Shown here: positions 8,706 through 17,689 of the stretch, piece by piece | Numbering within the stretch: position 1 is the stretch's first letter | How the letters are laid out: every line of letters begins with the position of its first letter | Assembly: GCF_024355225.1 (NCBI RefSeq) | Contig: NZ_VCNH01000008.1 | Location: forward strand, 1,302,001 to 1,366,000 | DNA: 64,000 nt | Reading direction: 5' to 3' | From: Roseovarius sp. M141 | Lineage (GTDB): Bacteria > Pseudomonadota > Alphaproteobacteria > Rhodobacterales > Rhodobacteraceae | Position numbers and translations under genes: made by a program | Notes under the pieces: model-generated | Seen by the model: the letters and a program-made list of their open reading frames with translations, nothing else | Told to the model about the DNA's origin: nothing | Database searches by the model: none

Positions 8706-10037
8706 ATGTTTACAAAGCGATTTGTCATGAGCGCCGTAGCGGCCAGCATGGTCGTAATGCCGGGTACGCGCGCGGTAGCGGATTTCGCCGATGGTTTGGT
8801 GGGGGGGCTCGTCGGTGGTGCGGTGAGCGGGATTATCGTGAACGAAAGTGCCAAGTCGCGTGAGCGCAGACGCACGACGACAACGCGGGCTGCCCCGCGC
8901 AAGACCTATCGCGCCCCGGTCAATTCGGTTGAACGCCAGCAGGTGCGCGAGGAGCAGACCTCGCTCAACTATTTCGGCTTTCCCGCTGGTACGCCGGATG
9001 GGGTACGCGGGCGCAATACGCGCAGTGCGGCGTCTCAGTTTCAGGCGTATATGGGCTATCCGGCGACCGGCTATCTGGCCGATTACGAACGCCAGTTCCT
9101 GATCAGTTCCTATTACCGTGCGCAAAGCAGCGGCGCGGCGACCGCGCAATTGATTGCACAGCGCGGGCAGGGCACGCGCGGTTTGCTGCTTGCCTATCGC
9201 GACGAGGTCGTGGGTGCGCCACAGACCTATGCCGCGACTCCTGCACCTGCCCCGAAGGCGCAATCGCCCGTAATGGCGGCGGTTCCGCAAAAGCCAGAGG
9301 CGGAAAAGCCTGAAGTCGGGCTGGCGGCGTTGCCCAATCTGATGGCCTCGGGCGGGGATGGCCCATCGCTTGCCTCGCATTGCAATCAGATCAGCCTTCT
9401 GACCAATTCCAACGGCGGTTTCGTGACCGAAGCGTCATTGACTGATCCACGCTTTGCGCTGAACGAACAATTCTGTCTGGCGCGGACCTATGCGATTGCC
9501 GAGGGCGAGAGCATGGCCACGAGCCTCAAGGGGGTGACGTCTGCGCAACTGGAGGAACAGTGCCGTGCCTTTGGCCCGGCGATGCGCGAATACGTGGCGG
9601 CACTGTCGCTCAGCCCCAAGGACAAGGTCATAGGCGAAGTGCGTGAATTCGTGCTTGAATCAGGGCAATCGCCCGCACAACTGGCGGGTACGGCCAAGAT
9701 CTGTTTGTCGGTCGGGTACCGGATCGACAACATGGATGTCGCGCTTGGCTCTGCGTTGTTGCTGACGGCGGTTGGCGAGGAAGTCTATTCCGAAGTGATG
9801 GGTCATCACCTGAACGAGGGTTTTGGCACGACGCGACGCCCGGACCTTGCGCTGGCGTGGTATCAAGGCGCGGTCGAGGCGGTCGAACGGGGCGCGGAGC
9901 CGGTCTTTGCCCCCGGCAACGAAGGGCGCACAGGCCTTATTCGCAAGGCGGCGTTCCCCTCTCATGGTGCAAATACCACGGGTAAGCCGGAGACGGTTCA
10001 ACCAGCTTCGACCTTGCCGACCTTCAAGCTCGACTGA
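8706..10037 (+). CDS. Exported peptidoglycan-binding-domain protein
   Basis: This 443-residue protein has a signal peptide (cleavage near residue 25, after RAVA). A glycine-zipper segment GLVGGLVGGAVSGIIV follows at about 30-45, then an Arg/Thr-rich linker. A PG_binding_1-like domain spans about 78-145 (SLNYFGFPAGTPDGVRGRNT and SQFQAYMGYPATGYL). The remaining 300 residues have a Pro/Ala linker and an all-helical region with no named domain. GGGGAGATGAAGG precedes the ATG. It probably acts in the periplasm at the cell wall. It is separate from lipB; its exact function is unknown. Confidence 0.8.
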   Translation: MFTKRFVMSAVAASMVVMPGTRAVADFADGLVGGLVGGAVSGIIVNESAKSRERRRTTTTRAAPRKTYRAPVNSVERQQVREEQTSLNYFGFPAGTPDGVRGRNTRSAASQFQAYMGYPATGYLADYERQFLISSYYRAQSSGAATAQLIAQRGQGTRGLLLAYRDEVVGAPQTYAATPAPAPKAQSPVMAAVPQKPEAEKPEVGLAALPNLMASGGDGPSLASHCNQISLLTNSNGGFVTEASLTDPRFALNEQFCLARTYAIAEGESMATSLKGVTSAQLEEQCRAFGPAMREYVAALSLSPKDKVIGEVREFVLESGQSPAQLAGTAKICLSVGYRIDNMDVALGSALLLTAVGEEVYSEVMGHHLNEGFGTTRRPDLALAWYQGAVEAVERGAEPVFAPGNEGRTGLIRKAAFPSHGANTTGKPETVQPASTLPTFKLD

Positions 10038-10062
10038 GCCGGAGATTTTGACATGACAAACC

Positions 10063-10088
10063 GAAGGGGCGATGTGTTTTGCCCCTTC
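10063..10088. terminator. Possible terminator hairpin after the peptidoglycan-binding gene
   Basis: An 8-bp stem GAAGGGGC / GCCCCTTC with a 10-base loop, 25 bases past the stop. There is no T-run on the plus strand, so the assignment is tentative. Confidence 0.4.
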
Positions 10089-10136
10089 ACAAGCGCCACC
10101 AGTTTGCTTATACGGCGCGGACCTACCTGATCATGT

Positions 10137-10222
10137 GCGGTCGTGGCGGAATGGTAGACGCGCAGCGTTGAGGTCGCTGTGGGGTTAAACCCGTGGAAGT
10201 TCGAGTCTTCTCGACCGCACCA
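10137..10222 (+). tRNA. tRNA-Leu (anticodon GAG)
   Basis: The acceptor stem GCGGTCG pairs with CGACCGC. The anticodon stem CAGCG / CGCTG holds loop TTGAGGT with anticodon GAG (reads CUC and CUU). A long variable arm GGGGTTAAACCC marks a class II tRNA, the T loop is TTCGAGT, and CCA is encoded at 10220-10222. Confidence 0.96.
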
Positions 10223-10492
10223 TATACTGACATAGCATGATGCGATAACCCAACCAAAACAGGACAAAACACCTGTATCTTGCAGGCGTTCCCGATTTGC
10301 ACAGGCCATGCCTGTCAGTCAGAAGGTGACAACCCTTTACGCAAATTTCGCGCAAGTTGCGTTGAGAGGGAAATCGGGTTGGCGAGCGTCAGAAAGCTGG
10401 CGGGACAAGAAGCTGGGCGCGGTGGGTATCATGCGATCACTCCATCCCCCCCTGAAACTTGAACATCAGGCGCGCTTTCCGTCAGTCAACTC

Positions 10493-11338
10493 TCATCCAT
10501 TCAATGCCGCTGCGTGCCGCCTGACCAGATCACGGAGGAAATCGGCAACCGCATATATGCGGCGGGACTGGGCGAGGTCGGATTGAGTTACGAGCCAGAT
10601 CGACTGATCGATCCCGAGATCCGCATCGAGGCATACGAGACCCCTTGGCCGGGCGAGGAAATGCGGCAGGAGAGCGAGCCCGAGGCCGCTGACGCAGGCT
10701 ACGAGCTGCGAGCCGAGCGAAGTGGTTGTGATCGCGGCGGCGCGGCCTCTCAGTATGCGTTCTATCCATTGAGCCGCGGGCAGATTTGCATGGGCCCCTG
10801 ACCAGCCGATGAAGTCGTCGCTATCGAAGTTCCCGGTATCCGCCGCTTGGCCTCGCCCCGCGATATAGCCGGGGGCCCCATAGAGACCGAAGCCCAAGGT
10901 CCCCAGCCGTTGCAGCGAGACGTTCCCGCGCTCGGGCTTCACCATCCTGAGTGCGATATCGGCATCGCGACGGTGCAGGTTGACAGTGGCGATGTCGGTC
11001 ACGATCTCCAGCGTCAGTCGCGGATATTCCTGCCGGAGCCGCGCAAGTTCCGGCATGATCAGGCCGGTCGCGAGGTTTTCCGCCGTGGCTAGCCGCACGG
11101 TGCCCGAAACCTCTGCATCCTGTCGCAGCCCCGACGTGAGCGACAGGGCGGCCGCTTCCATCTCCTCGGCCCGTTCCACCAGGGCCGTGCCGTCTTCGGT
11201 CAACCGGTAGCCTGATTGCTGGCGCAGGAAAAGCGGTTGGGCGACCGCCGCTTCCAGTCGCTCGATCCGACGCGAGACGGTGGCAAGGCCCACACCCATA
11301 TTCCCGGCCGCACCGCTCAGCGTGCCGGTGCGCGCCAC
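10493..11338 (-). CDS. LysR-family transcriptional regulator
   Basis: The 281 residues from GTG 11338 give a LysR protein: helix-turn-helix in the first 55 residues (GTLSGAAGNMGVGLATVSRR), then a periplasmic-binding-protein-like effector domain (about 85-275). The first helix of the DNA-binding domain (DFIWDDIRAFLAVAR) is encoded upstream to about 11371 in the same frame. No ATG, GTG or TTG starts it, and the place of the usual initiator reads ATC. An AAGGAG lies at 11405-11410. It diverges from the aldo/keto reductase gene, which it probably controls. The family is certain; the start is not. Confidence 0.85.
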   Translation of the reverse strand: MARTGTLSGAAGNMGVGLATVSRRIERLEAAVAQPLFLRQQSGYRLTEDGTALVERAEEMEAAALSLTSGLRQDAEVSGTVRLATAENLATGLIMPELARLRQEYPRLTLEIVTDIATVNLHRRDADIALRMVKPERGNVSLQRLGTLGFGLYGAPGYIAGRGQAADTGNFDSDDFIGWSGAHANLPAAQWIERILRGRAAAITTTSLGSQLVACVSGLGLALLPHFLARPRGLVCLDADLGIDQSIWLVTQSDLAQSRRIYAVADFLRDLVRRHAAALNG

Positions 11339-11386
11339 GGCCAGGAAGGCGCGAATGTCGTCCCAGATGAAGTCGTTGATGAGCCT

Positions 11387-11444
11387 ATTTCCGATTTCGG
11401 AAATCTCCTTGCCAGTTTTGACTGTGTTTTTCGATATCCGAAAA
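11387..11444. promoter_or_regulatory. Two inverted repeats in the LysR / aldo-keto reductase intergenic region
   Basis: A perfect repeat ATTTCCGATTTCGGAAAT lies at 11387-11404 and a second, TTTTCG-ATATC-CGAAAA, at 11428-11444. Both share a TTTCG/CGAAA half-site, as expected for LysR recognition and activation sites. The first lies at the 5' end of the lysR frame, which would allow autorepression; the second is 50 bases before the reductase start. Confidence 0.6.
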
Positions 11445-11493
11445 TGCCATCTATTGCACCGGAAAACAAGACAATCAGTAAAAGGAGAACACC

Positions 11494-12477
11494 ATGAAAC
11501 GCAGGACGTTGACGAAAGGTTTCGAGGTCTCGGCCATCGGTCTGGGCTGTATGGGCATGAGCGAGTTCTACGGTCCCCGCGACGACGAGAAGTCGATGCA
11601 GGTGTTGCATGAGGCGGCCCATCTGGGGATCGATTTTCTCGACACTGCAGACATGTATGGGCCGCACCACAACGAAGATCTTATCGGCACGTTTTTGACG
11701 CAGACCAAAACCCCGATGAAAATCGCCACCAAGTTCGGGATCGTCCGTGCGCCAGGAGAATACCTGCGCAGCCTAGACAACGGACCGAAATACGCACGGT
11801 CGGCCTGCGAGGGGTCGCTGAAACGCCTCGGTGTGGAGCGGATTGATCTCTACTATGTCCATCGGATCAACCGGGATCAGAGCATCGAGGAGACCATGGG
11901 TGGTCTCTCGCGCCTTGTCGAGGAAGGCAAGATCAACCGGATCGGCTTATGCGAAGTCAGCGCCGAGACGCTGCGCCGCGCCCATGCGGTGCATCCGGTC
12001 ACGGCTGTGCAGACGGAATATTCCCTGTGGTCGCGCGGGGTCGAGGCCGAAGTTCTGCCCGCTTGCCGCGAATTGAATATCGGCTTCGTACCCTATTCCC
12101 CTCTCGGGCGCGGCTTTCTGACCGGGCGTTTTCAGGATAAGACGGACTTCGAGGATGGTGATTTCCGTGCATTGTTACCTCGATTCCAAGCAGAGGCCGT
12201 GGCCTCCAACCGTCGTATCGCCGACCTCGTAAGCCGGATCGCCACGCGAAAGGGCTGCACACCGGCCCAACTCTCGCTGGCTTGGCTTCTGGCGCAGGGC
12301 GACGACATCGTTCCTATCCCCGGCACAAAGCGGATCAGATATTTGCGCGACAATGCTGGTGCCGTGGACGTGACCCTCAGTGGCGCAGAGCTTCAGGAGA
12401 TCAATCAGGGTCTGGCGACCCTTCCGGTCGCCGGGGCGCGCTATACCGACGAAGGCATGAAGGGAGTGGACGCATGA
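11494..12477 (+). CDS. Aldo/keto reductase
   Basis: This 327-residue NADPH-dependent oxidoreductase is of the AKR (YajO/Tas-like) type with a TIM-barrel fold. The catalytic tetrad is visible as Asp in DTADMYG, Tyr in the same motif, Lys in IATKFG and His in YVHR. The C-terminal cofactor part has VPIPGTKR. AAAGGAG lies 6 bases before the ATG. The substrate is probably an aldehyde or ketone. It is divergent from a LysR gene, and its stop overlaps the start of a broken carboxymuconolactone-decarboxylase-like gene, so the two formed a small regulon. Confidence 0.93.
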   Translation: MKRRTLTKGFEVSAIGLGCMGMSEFYGPRDDEKSMQVLHEAAHLGIDFLDTADMYGPHHNEDLIGTFLTQTKTPMKIATKFGIVRAPGEYLRSLDNGPKYARSACEGSLKRLGVERIDLYYVHRINRDQSIEETMGGLSRLVEEGKINRIGLCEVSAETLRRAHAVHPVTAVQTEYSLWSRGVEAEVLPACRELNIGFVPYSPLGRGFLTGRFQDKTDFEDGDFRALLPRFQAEAVASNRRIADLVSRIATRKGCTPAQLSLAWLLAQGDDIVPIPGTKRIRYLRDNAGAVDVTLSGAELQEINQGLATLPVAGARYTDEGMKGVDA

Positions 12478-12809
12478 GCAGGGGCGCCAAATCGCTGACG
12501 ATCGTCATGACCCTTCTGTAAAGCCTGGAATCGGGCGCGCCCACCCATGTGGAGACCAACCTTGGCGCCTTCTCAACCGATGCAGCCCAGCTGCTTTTGG
12601 GGTTCACATATCGCGGATATCGTAGGTCGCGAGGGGATCGGCTTGCGAATCCGCGAAATGCTGACGTCGCCATGTTGTCCGCAACGGGCGCTGCCCCTGA
12701 CCAGTTGGAATTCCACGTTCGGGCGGCGGTGACCACCGGCGTGACACGGGAGAGGATCGTCGAGATCGGTCTAAAGGTGTCGGTCTATGCAGGGGGGCTG
12801 GCGGCTTGA
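12474..12809 (+). pseudogene. Carboxymuconolactone decarboxylase-family gene, frameshifted
   Basis: An ATG overlaps the reductase stop, but the frame hits TAA at 12519-12521. Family sequence resumes after it (THVETNLGAFSTDAAQLLLG). It then moves to the +2 frame near 12610 (ADIVGREGIGLRIREMLT) and returns near 12665 (VAMLSATGAAPDQLEFHV). The end is the family's GVTRERIVEIGLKVSVYAGG. One stop and two compensating frameshifts (an extra base, then a lost base) make it inactive. It was probably an AhpD-like peroxidase or decarboxylase co-transcribed with the reductase. Confidence 0.8.
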
Positions 12810-13133
12810 TCTGAAAGGCGACCACTTTCGGAAATTGGCTCAGGGACCGGGCGGTAGTGGCAGGTGTGGCGGGGCATGGGGCAAACATCCATGGCTCGGA
12901 AAATCTGGTGCCACGCGTTTCGCACATCACAGTGCGAGTGAATGTAGAAACGCAGCATACCTCGCCCGTGAGGATGGGAAATAGACGGCAAAATACGCGA
13001 ACAAAGCAAATCGCTCGCTAGTCGATGCCAGTGGAATAGCACGGTTGGATCGCACGAAAGCGGAATAAACCTTGCTAACCGGTCGGACGTCAATCCTAAG
13101 AACGGTGAGGAATAACAAGGCTATACATAGAAG
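12810..13133. other. Gene-free stretch before tRNA-Glu
   Basis: These 324 bases lie between the broken gene and the tRNA. I see no supportable gene, repeat or hairpin. Confidence 0.5.
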
Positions 13134-13208
13134 TGGCAGCCCGTAGGGGAATCGAACCCCTCTTTCCAGGTTGAAAACCTGGCGTCCTAACCGATAGACG
13201 AACGGGCC
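13134..13208 (-). tRNA. tRNA-Glu (anticodon TTC)
   Basis: Minus strand: acceptor GGCCCGT pairs with ACGGGCT (G-U at the end). The anticodon stem CCAGG / CCTGG holds loop TTTTCAA with anticodon TTC. The T arm is GGGGTTCGATTCCCC, the discriminator is G, and CCA is encoded at 13136-13134. It lies downstream of recJ on the same strand. Confidence 0.96.
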
Positions 13209-13321
13209 ATGCGCTGTGTGGCGGTTCCTAGGCAAATCTGGCGGCCTGCGCAAGGGGATTTTTACATCTTTCGCACTTGGCGCGTGGAAAACTTCGAGAG
13301 GTGTCCCGGTGGCGGGCGCGG

Positions 13322-15064
13322 TCACGCCGGCGCGGCATCCTCGAGGCGCAGTTGCGCGCTCTGGCGGCCGCGCCAGACGTTCAATTCCAACCGCCCGGCC
13401 AAGTGGAAACGCTTGCCGCCATGCCCTTCCAGCGCGGCGCCTATAGGACCATCAAAGGCGCCGAAGGCGATGGCGTCCAGCTGCGGGCCGGTGCCGTCGC
13501 CAAAGCGGATCTTGAGGTGGCGTTCCCCGACCCGCTTGGCAAAAGTGATCTGCATCTGGGCAAAGACATGGCGTGGTGCGGCGGCCCCGGCGCCGAAGGG
13601 GCCGACGGCGTCCAGCTGCGTGATCAGATCGGGGGTGGCGGCGCCCGGCATCAGCAACCCGTCCAGCGCCAGATCGGCCGCGCCACCCGTCCCGGCGCCC
13701 TGTTTCGCCAGCAGTTCGGACAGACGTGCCATCGCGGGCTCCAGCAGATCGCGCGCCACTGTCAGACCGGCGGCCATCTTGTGCCCGCCGCCCTTCATCA
13801 GCAGGCCTTCGGCGGCTAGACGCTGGATCGCGGCGCCCAGATCGACACCCGTGATCGAGCGGCCGGATCCCTTGCCGATATCGCCGTCAAAGCCGATCAC
13901 GATGGCGGGGCGATTCGCCGCTTCCTTCAGGCGGCTGGCGACGATGCCAACAACGCCAGGGTGCCAGCCGTCGCTCGCCGCCCAGACCAGCGGCGCGTCC
14001 AGTCCGCGTGCCTCGGCCTGCGCCATGGCGGCGGCCTGCACGCCTGCCTCGATCTCGCGCCGCTCGCCGTTCAACTGGTCCAGTCGTTGGGCCATCGCCT
14101 GCGCCTCGTGCGGATTATCACAGGCCAGCAGCCGCGCGCCCAGATCGGCGCGCCCGATGCGCCCGCCGGCGTTGATGCGCGGTCCCATGAGAAAGCCAAG
14201 GTGATAGGCCGCCGGGGCGCTGTCCATGCGCGCCACATCGGCCAGCGCCACCAGCCCCGGACGGTCGCGCCGGGCCATGACGCGCAGGCCCTGCCGCACA
14301 AAGGCGCGGTTGACCCCGATCAGTGGCGCCACGTCGGCCACCGTCGCCAGCGCCACCAGATCCAGCATCGCCATCAAATCCGGCCCCTTGCGTCCCGCCT
14401 CGCGCAGTTGGCGGCCCGTCTCGACCAGCATCAGGAACACGACAGCGGCAGCACAAAGATGCGCCAGATCGCCGCTTTCATCCTGGCGGTTCGGGTTTAC
14501 CACAGCGAGCGCGCCCGGCAATGTCTCGCCGCCGAGGTGGTGGTCGAGGATGACGACATCGGCCCCCTTGGCGGCGGCCACCGGCCCGTGGCTCAGCGTG
14601 CCGCAATCGACGCAGATGATCAGATCATGCGCCGCGGCCAGCGCTGCCATAGCCTCGTCATTCGGGCCATAGCCTTCGTCGATCCGGTCGGGCACATAGA
14701 GCGTTGCCCCGCGTCCCATTTGGCGCAGCCAGTCGATCAGCAGCGCGGCGCTGGTGCCGCCGTCGACATCGTAATCGGCAAAGATCGCGATGCGCTCGCG
14801 CCGCTCCACAGCTGTCAGAAACCGTGATGCCGCCTTTTCCATATCCAACAGCGAGCGGGGATCTGGCAGCAGGTCGCGCAGCGCGGGCGCCAGATATCCT
14901 TCGGCGCCCTCGGGCGCGACCCCGCGACGCGCCAGCACCAGACAGACCGGGTAGGGCAGTCCCGTTTCCTGCGCCATCGCCTCGGCGGCACGGTCCAGCG
15001 CAGATGTCGGCCCGATCCAGCGCCGCCCGGTCAGTGACGCCTCGACATCCAGGAAGGCAGTCAT
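13322..15064 (-). CDS. recJ: Single-stranded-DNA exonuclease RecJ
   Basis: RecJ degrades single-stranded DNA 5' to 3' in recombination, mismatch and base-excision repair. The 580-residue protein has the DHH phosphoesterase motifs: ADYDVDG at 96-102 and DHH at 174-176. The DHHA1 GGGHKMAAG motif and a C-terminal OB-like domain (about 460-575) follow. In Rhodobacterales recJ commonly follows hom and glpX; here a monooxygenase gene lies between glpX and recJ. The start ATG is 88 bases past that gene's stop. Confidence 0.97.
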   Translation of the reverse strand: MTAFLDVEASLTGRRWIGPTSALDRAAEAMAQETGLPYPVCLVLARRGVAPEGAEGYLAPALRDLLPDPRSLLDMEKAASRFLTAVERRERIAIFADYDVDGGTSAALLIDWLRQMGRGATLYVPDRIDEGYGPNDEAMAALAAAHDLIICVDCGTLSHGPVAAAKGADVVILDHHLGGETLPGALAVVNPNRQDESGDLAHLCAAAVVFLMLVETGRQLREAGRKGPDLMAMLDLVALATVADVAPLIGVNRAFVRQGLRVMARRDRPGLVALADVARMDSAPAAYHLGFLMGPRINAGGRIGRADLGARLLACDNPHEAQAMAQRLDQLNGERREIEAGVQAAAMAQAEARGLDAPLVWAASDGWHPGVVGIVASRLKEAANRPAIVIGFDGDIGKGSGRSITGVDLGAAIQRLAAEGLLMKGGGHKMAAGLTVARDLLEPAMARLSELLAKQGAGTGGAADLALDGLLMPGAATPDLITQLDAVGPFGAGAAAPRHVFAQMQITFAKRVGERHLKIRFGDGTGPQLDAIAFGAFDGPIGAALEGHGGKRFHLAGRLELNVWRGRQSAQLRLEDAAPA

Positions 15065-15074
15065 GCGCGCCCGG

Positions 15075-15097
15075 CTTTCAATGTTCCAAAAATACTC
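15075..15097 (-). repeat. Copy 1 of a 23-bp intergenic repeat motif
   Basis: Read on the minus strand: GAGTATTTTTGG, then AACATTGAAAG. It lies 55 bases past the stop of the monooxygenase gene and 10 bases before recJ. It matches the copy at 35086-35108 in 18 of 23 positions, in the same orientation relative to the upstream gene. Confidence 0.55.
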
Positions 15098-15152
15098 ATG
15101 ACACGCCGATTACCGCGCGTGCGCGCGAATGTCCCGAAGAATTGCCGCCACC

Positions 15153-16421
15153 TCAGGCGCTGCGTGCCTCGGCCTGGGCGTGATACTCCAGATAGCTGCG
15201 CTGGGTGGCGATCGAATCGGCGACGTGCCGTGCATCGTGCCAGACACCCCAGATAAATGACGATCCGCGCCGTGATTGCCATGGCAGGCCCAGAAAATAG
15301 ACGCCGGGTTCCGTTGATTTGCCGCGTTGATGCGCCGGGCGGCCCATCTCGTCAAAGGCGTCTACGTCCAGCCAGCTGTAATCCAGCGCATAGCCGGTCG
15401 CCCAGATGATCGACGTGATCCCGGCATCGGCCAGATCCAGCGCGCGGATCGGCGCGGTCAGGCACTCGGGTTCGGACCCGAAATCGCGTGCCTCCGGCTC
15501 TTCGGGGAGGTCCAGACCGTTGCGGGCGATATAGGCGTCTGCCTCGTCAAGGACCGAAAGGTAATTGGCATCGCCGTGGCGGATGCTCTGCACAAGGCCC
15601 GCGCCGAAGTAAAGTATGCCGTTTGCATATCTCTCGGCGCGGCCGACCAGTGTCAGGCCCTCGCGCGCAAGGGCGCGGAAATCGACGGTCTCACCGCCAT
15701 TGGCGCCGCTGACGGCGATGCTGACATGCTCGGTGCCGGGGGCAGGCGCGGCCAGATCCCATTTGCCCAGGACACCCAGCCACCAGCAGAAATCGCGGCC
15801 CCGGTAGCTGCGTGGCGGGCGATCATGCGGCCCGGCGGCCAGATAGACCCGGCGTCCGGTGCGCATCAGCTCGGCCCCGATCTGGGCGCCTGATGCGCCT
15901 GCGCCGACCACCAGAACCGCGCCTTCGGGCAGCTGTTCGGGGTTGCGATACCGGTTCGAGTGGATCTGGAAAATGTCCGCGTCTTCGGGCACGATTTGCG
16001 GAATAACGGGTTTCTGGAACGGGCCGGTCGCAGCGACGATATTGCGGGCCTCTATCACGCCTCGGGATGTTTCCACGCGAAAGCCGGGGCGTCCGTCCAG
16101 ACGCGTGACGCTGTTCACTTCGACACCGGTACGGACGGGCGCGCCAATCTTTTCGGCATATTGGACAAAGTAATCTGCCACCCTCTCCTTCGGGGCAAAG
16201 GCGTCGGGATCGAGATCGTCGAATTTCAGACCGGGAAAGCGGTCGTGCCATGCGGGGCCGTTGGCAACCAGCGAATCCCACCGCTCCGAGCGCCAGCGCT
16301 CGGCGATGCGATGACGCTCAAGGACGATATGGGGGATGGCGTGGCTGGTCAGATGCTCGCTCATCGCGATGCCTGCCTGTCCGCCGCCTACGACGACCGT
16401 GTCGATTGTTTCAACTGTCAT
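15153..16421 (-). CDS. FAD-dependent NAD(P)-binding monooxygenase (FMO/CzcO-like)
   Basis: This 422-residue flavoprotein has an FAD Rossmann motif GGGQAG (residues 12-17) and a second dinucleotide motif, VGAGASG, near residue 170 for NADPH. A GYALDYSWL segment near 345 is typical of YUC/CzcO-like oxygenases. It probably oxygenates a small amine, sulfide or ketone; the substrate is unknown. The ATG at 16421 begins MTVETIDTVVVGGG; the open frame extends 35 codons further upstream but without family features. It interrupts the glpX-recJ order and is unrelated in detail to Tmm at 51384-52718. Confidence 0.85.
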   Translation of the reverse strand: MTVETIDTVVVGGGQAGIAMSEHLTSHAIPHIVLERHRIAERWRSERWDSLVANGPAWHDRFPGLKFDDLDPDAFAPKERVADYFVQYAEKIGAPVRTGVEVNSVTRLDGRPGFRVETSRGVIEARNIVAATGPFQKPVIPQIVPEDADIFQIHSNRYRNPEQLPEGAVLVVGAGASGAQIGAELMRTGRRVYLAAGPHDRPPRSYRGRDFCWWLGVLGKWDLAAPAPGTEHVSIAVSGANGGETVDFRALAREGLTLVGRAERYANGILYFGAGLVQSIRHGDANYLSVLDEADAYIARNGLDLPEEPEARDFGSEPECLTAPIRALDLADAGITSIIWATGYALDYSWLDVDAFDEMGRPAHQRGKSTEPGVYFLGLPWQSRRGSSFIWGVWHDARHVADSIATQRSYLEYHAQAEARSA

Positions 16422-16638
16422 TTTGCGCCCTTTCCCGTGGATCAGGCGGACCCTATGCGACAGGTCGGAATTGGTGAAACATGATTTGTCGATGCAGTGC
16501 TTGGGTTTTCTTGATGAGCCACGCAAAAAAGCGCGTCGGTCAAATCGGCGCGCCTTCTATATCTGCGGGTATTCTCAGCAGGGATCAGCGGTGCCCGGCC
16601 TTGTGGGCGCAGGGTAGCCCGGCGGAGCTGACCTTTGG

Positions 16639-17604
16639 TCACTTCACCGGGTTGCGGTACGTCATCCGGCGCAATGAGCCGGTTTTCGAGCGCATCAGCA
16701 CGGTTTCGGTTTCGACATAGGTCTGGCGGCGCTTGACGCCCTTGACCAGCGATCCGTCGGTGACGCCGGTGGCGGCAAAGATCACGTCGCCCGTTACCAT
16801 GTCGTCGCGCGCATAGATCCGGTTCAGGTCTGTGATGCCGGCCTTGGCCGCGCGGCCCTTCTCGTCATCGTTGCGGAACAGCAAGCGGCCCCAGATCTGG
16901 CCCCCCATGCATTTCAGCGCGGATGCGGCCAACACGCCCTCGGGCGCCCCGCCGGACCCCATATACATGTCGATGCCGGTCAGTTCGGCCTCGGCGCAGT
17001 GGATGACTCCGGCGACGTCGCCGTCGGGGATCAGATAGACGGCGGCGCCGGTGGCGCGTACTTCTTCGATCATTTCCTGGTGGCGGGGACGCTCAAGGAT
17101 GCAGACGGTCACTTCGGACGGCTTGCAGCCCTTGGCCTTGGCCAATGCCTGAACCCGTTCGCGCGGCGACATGTCCAGCGCGACGACGTTCTTGTCATAG
17201 CCCGGGCCGATGGCCAGTTTTTCCATATAGACGTCCGGCGCGTGCAGCAGGCTGCCGCGCTGCGCCATCGAAATCACGGTCAGCGCGTTTGGCATCGCCT
17301 TGGCGGTCAGGGTCGTGCCCTCCAGCGGGTCCAGCGCGATATCCACGCCGGGGCCGTCGCCGGTGCCGACCTCTTCGCCGATGAACAGCATCGGCGCCTC
17401 GTCGCGCTCGCCCTCGCCGATGACGACTACGCCCTTGATCGCCAGCTTGTTCAGCTGCTCGCGCATGGCGTTGACGGCCATCTGGTCCGCTGCCTTTTCA
17501 TCGCCGCGCCCGATCAGGTCAGCACAGGCCAGTGCGGCCGCCTCGGAGACGCGGGCCAGTCCGAGCGACAGCATGCGGTCGTTGAAGTCGGCGGTATCGG
17601 TCAT
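16639..17604 (-). CDS. glpX: Class II fructose-1,6-bisphosphatase GlpX
   Basis: GlpX hydrolyses fructose-1,6-bisphosphate to fructose-6-phosphate in gluconeogenesis. The 321-residue protein has the lithium-sensitive phosphatase motifs GEGERDEAPML with its metal-binding acids, DPLEGTTL, and GSGGAPEGV. AAGGATC before ATG 17604 fixes the start (MTDTADFNDR); the frame is open 12 codons further. It lies 85 bases downstream of hom on the same strand and is probably co-transcribed. Confidence 0.97.
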   Translation of the reverse strand: MTDTADFNDRMLSLGLARVSEAAALACADLIGRGDEKAADQMAVNAMREQLNKLAIKGVVVIGEGERDEAPMLFIGEEVGTGDGPGVDIALDPLEGTTLTAKAMPNALTVISMAQRGSLLHAPDVYMEKLAIGPGYDKNVVALDMSPRERVQALAKAKGCKPSEVTVCILERPRHQEMIEEVRATGAAVYLIPDGDVAGVIHCAEAELTGIDMYMGSGGAPEGVLAASALKCMGGQIWGRLLFRNDDEKGRAAKAGITDLNRIYARDDMVTGDVIFAATGVTDGSLVKGVKRRQTYVETETVLMRSKTGSLRRMTYRNPVK

Positions 17605-17689
17605 TGCAAGATCCTTTTGCGGGAAAACGGGTTGGGACAAGAGTAAGGTCAGATTTATCGGCAGGCGGCAGGCCGCACAAGGGAATGCT

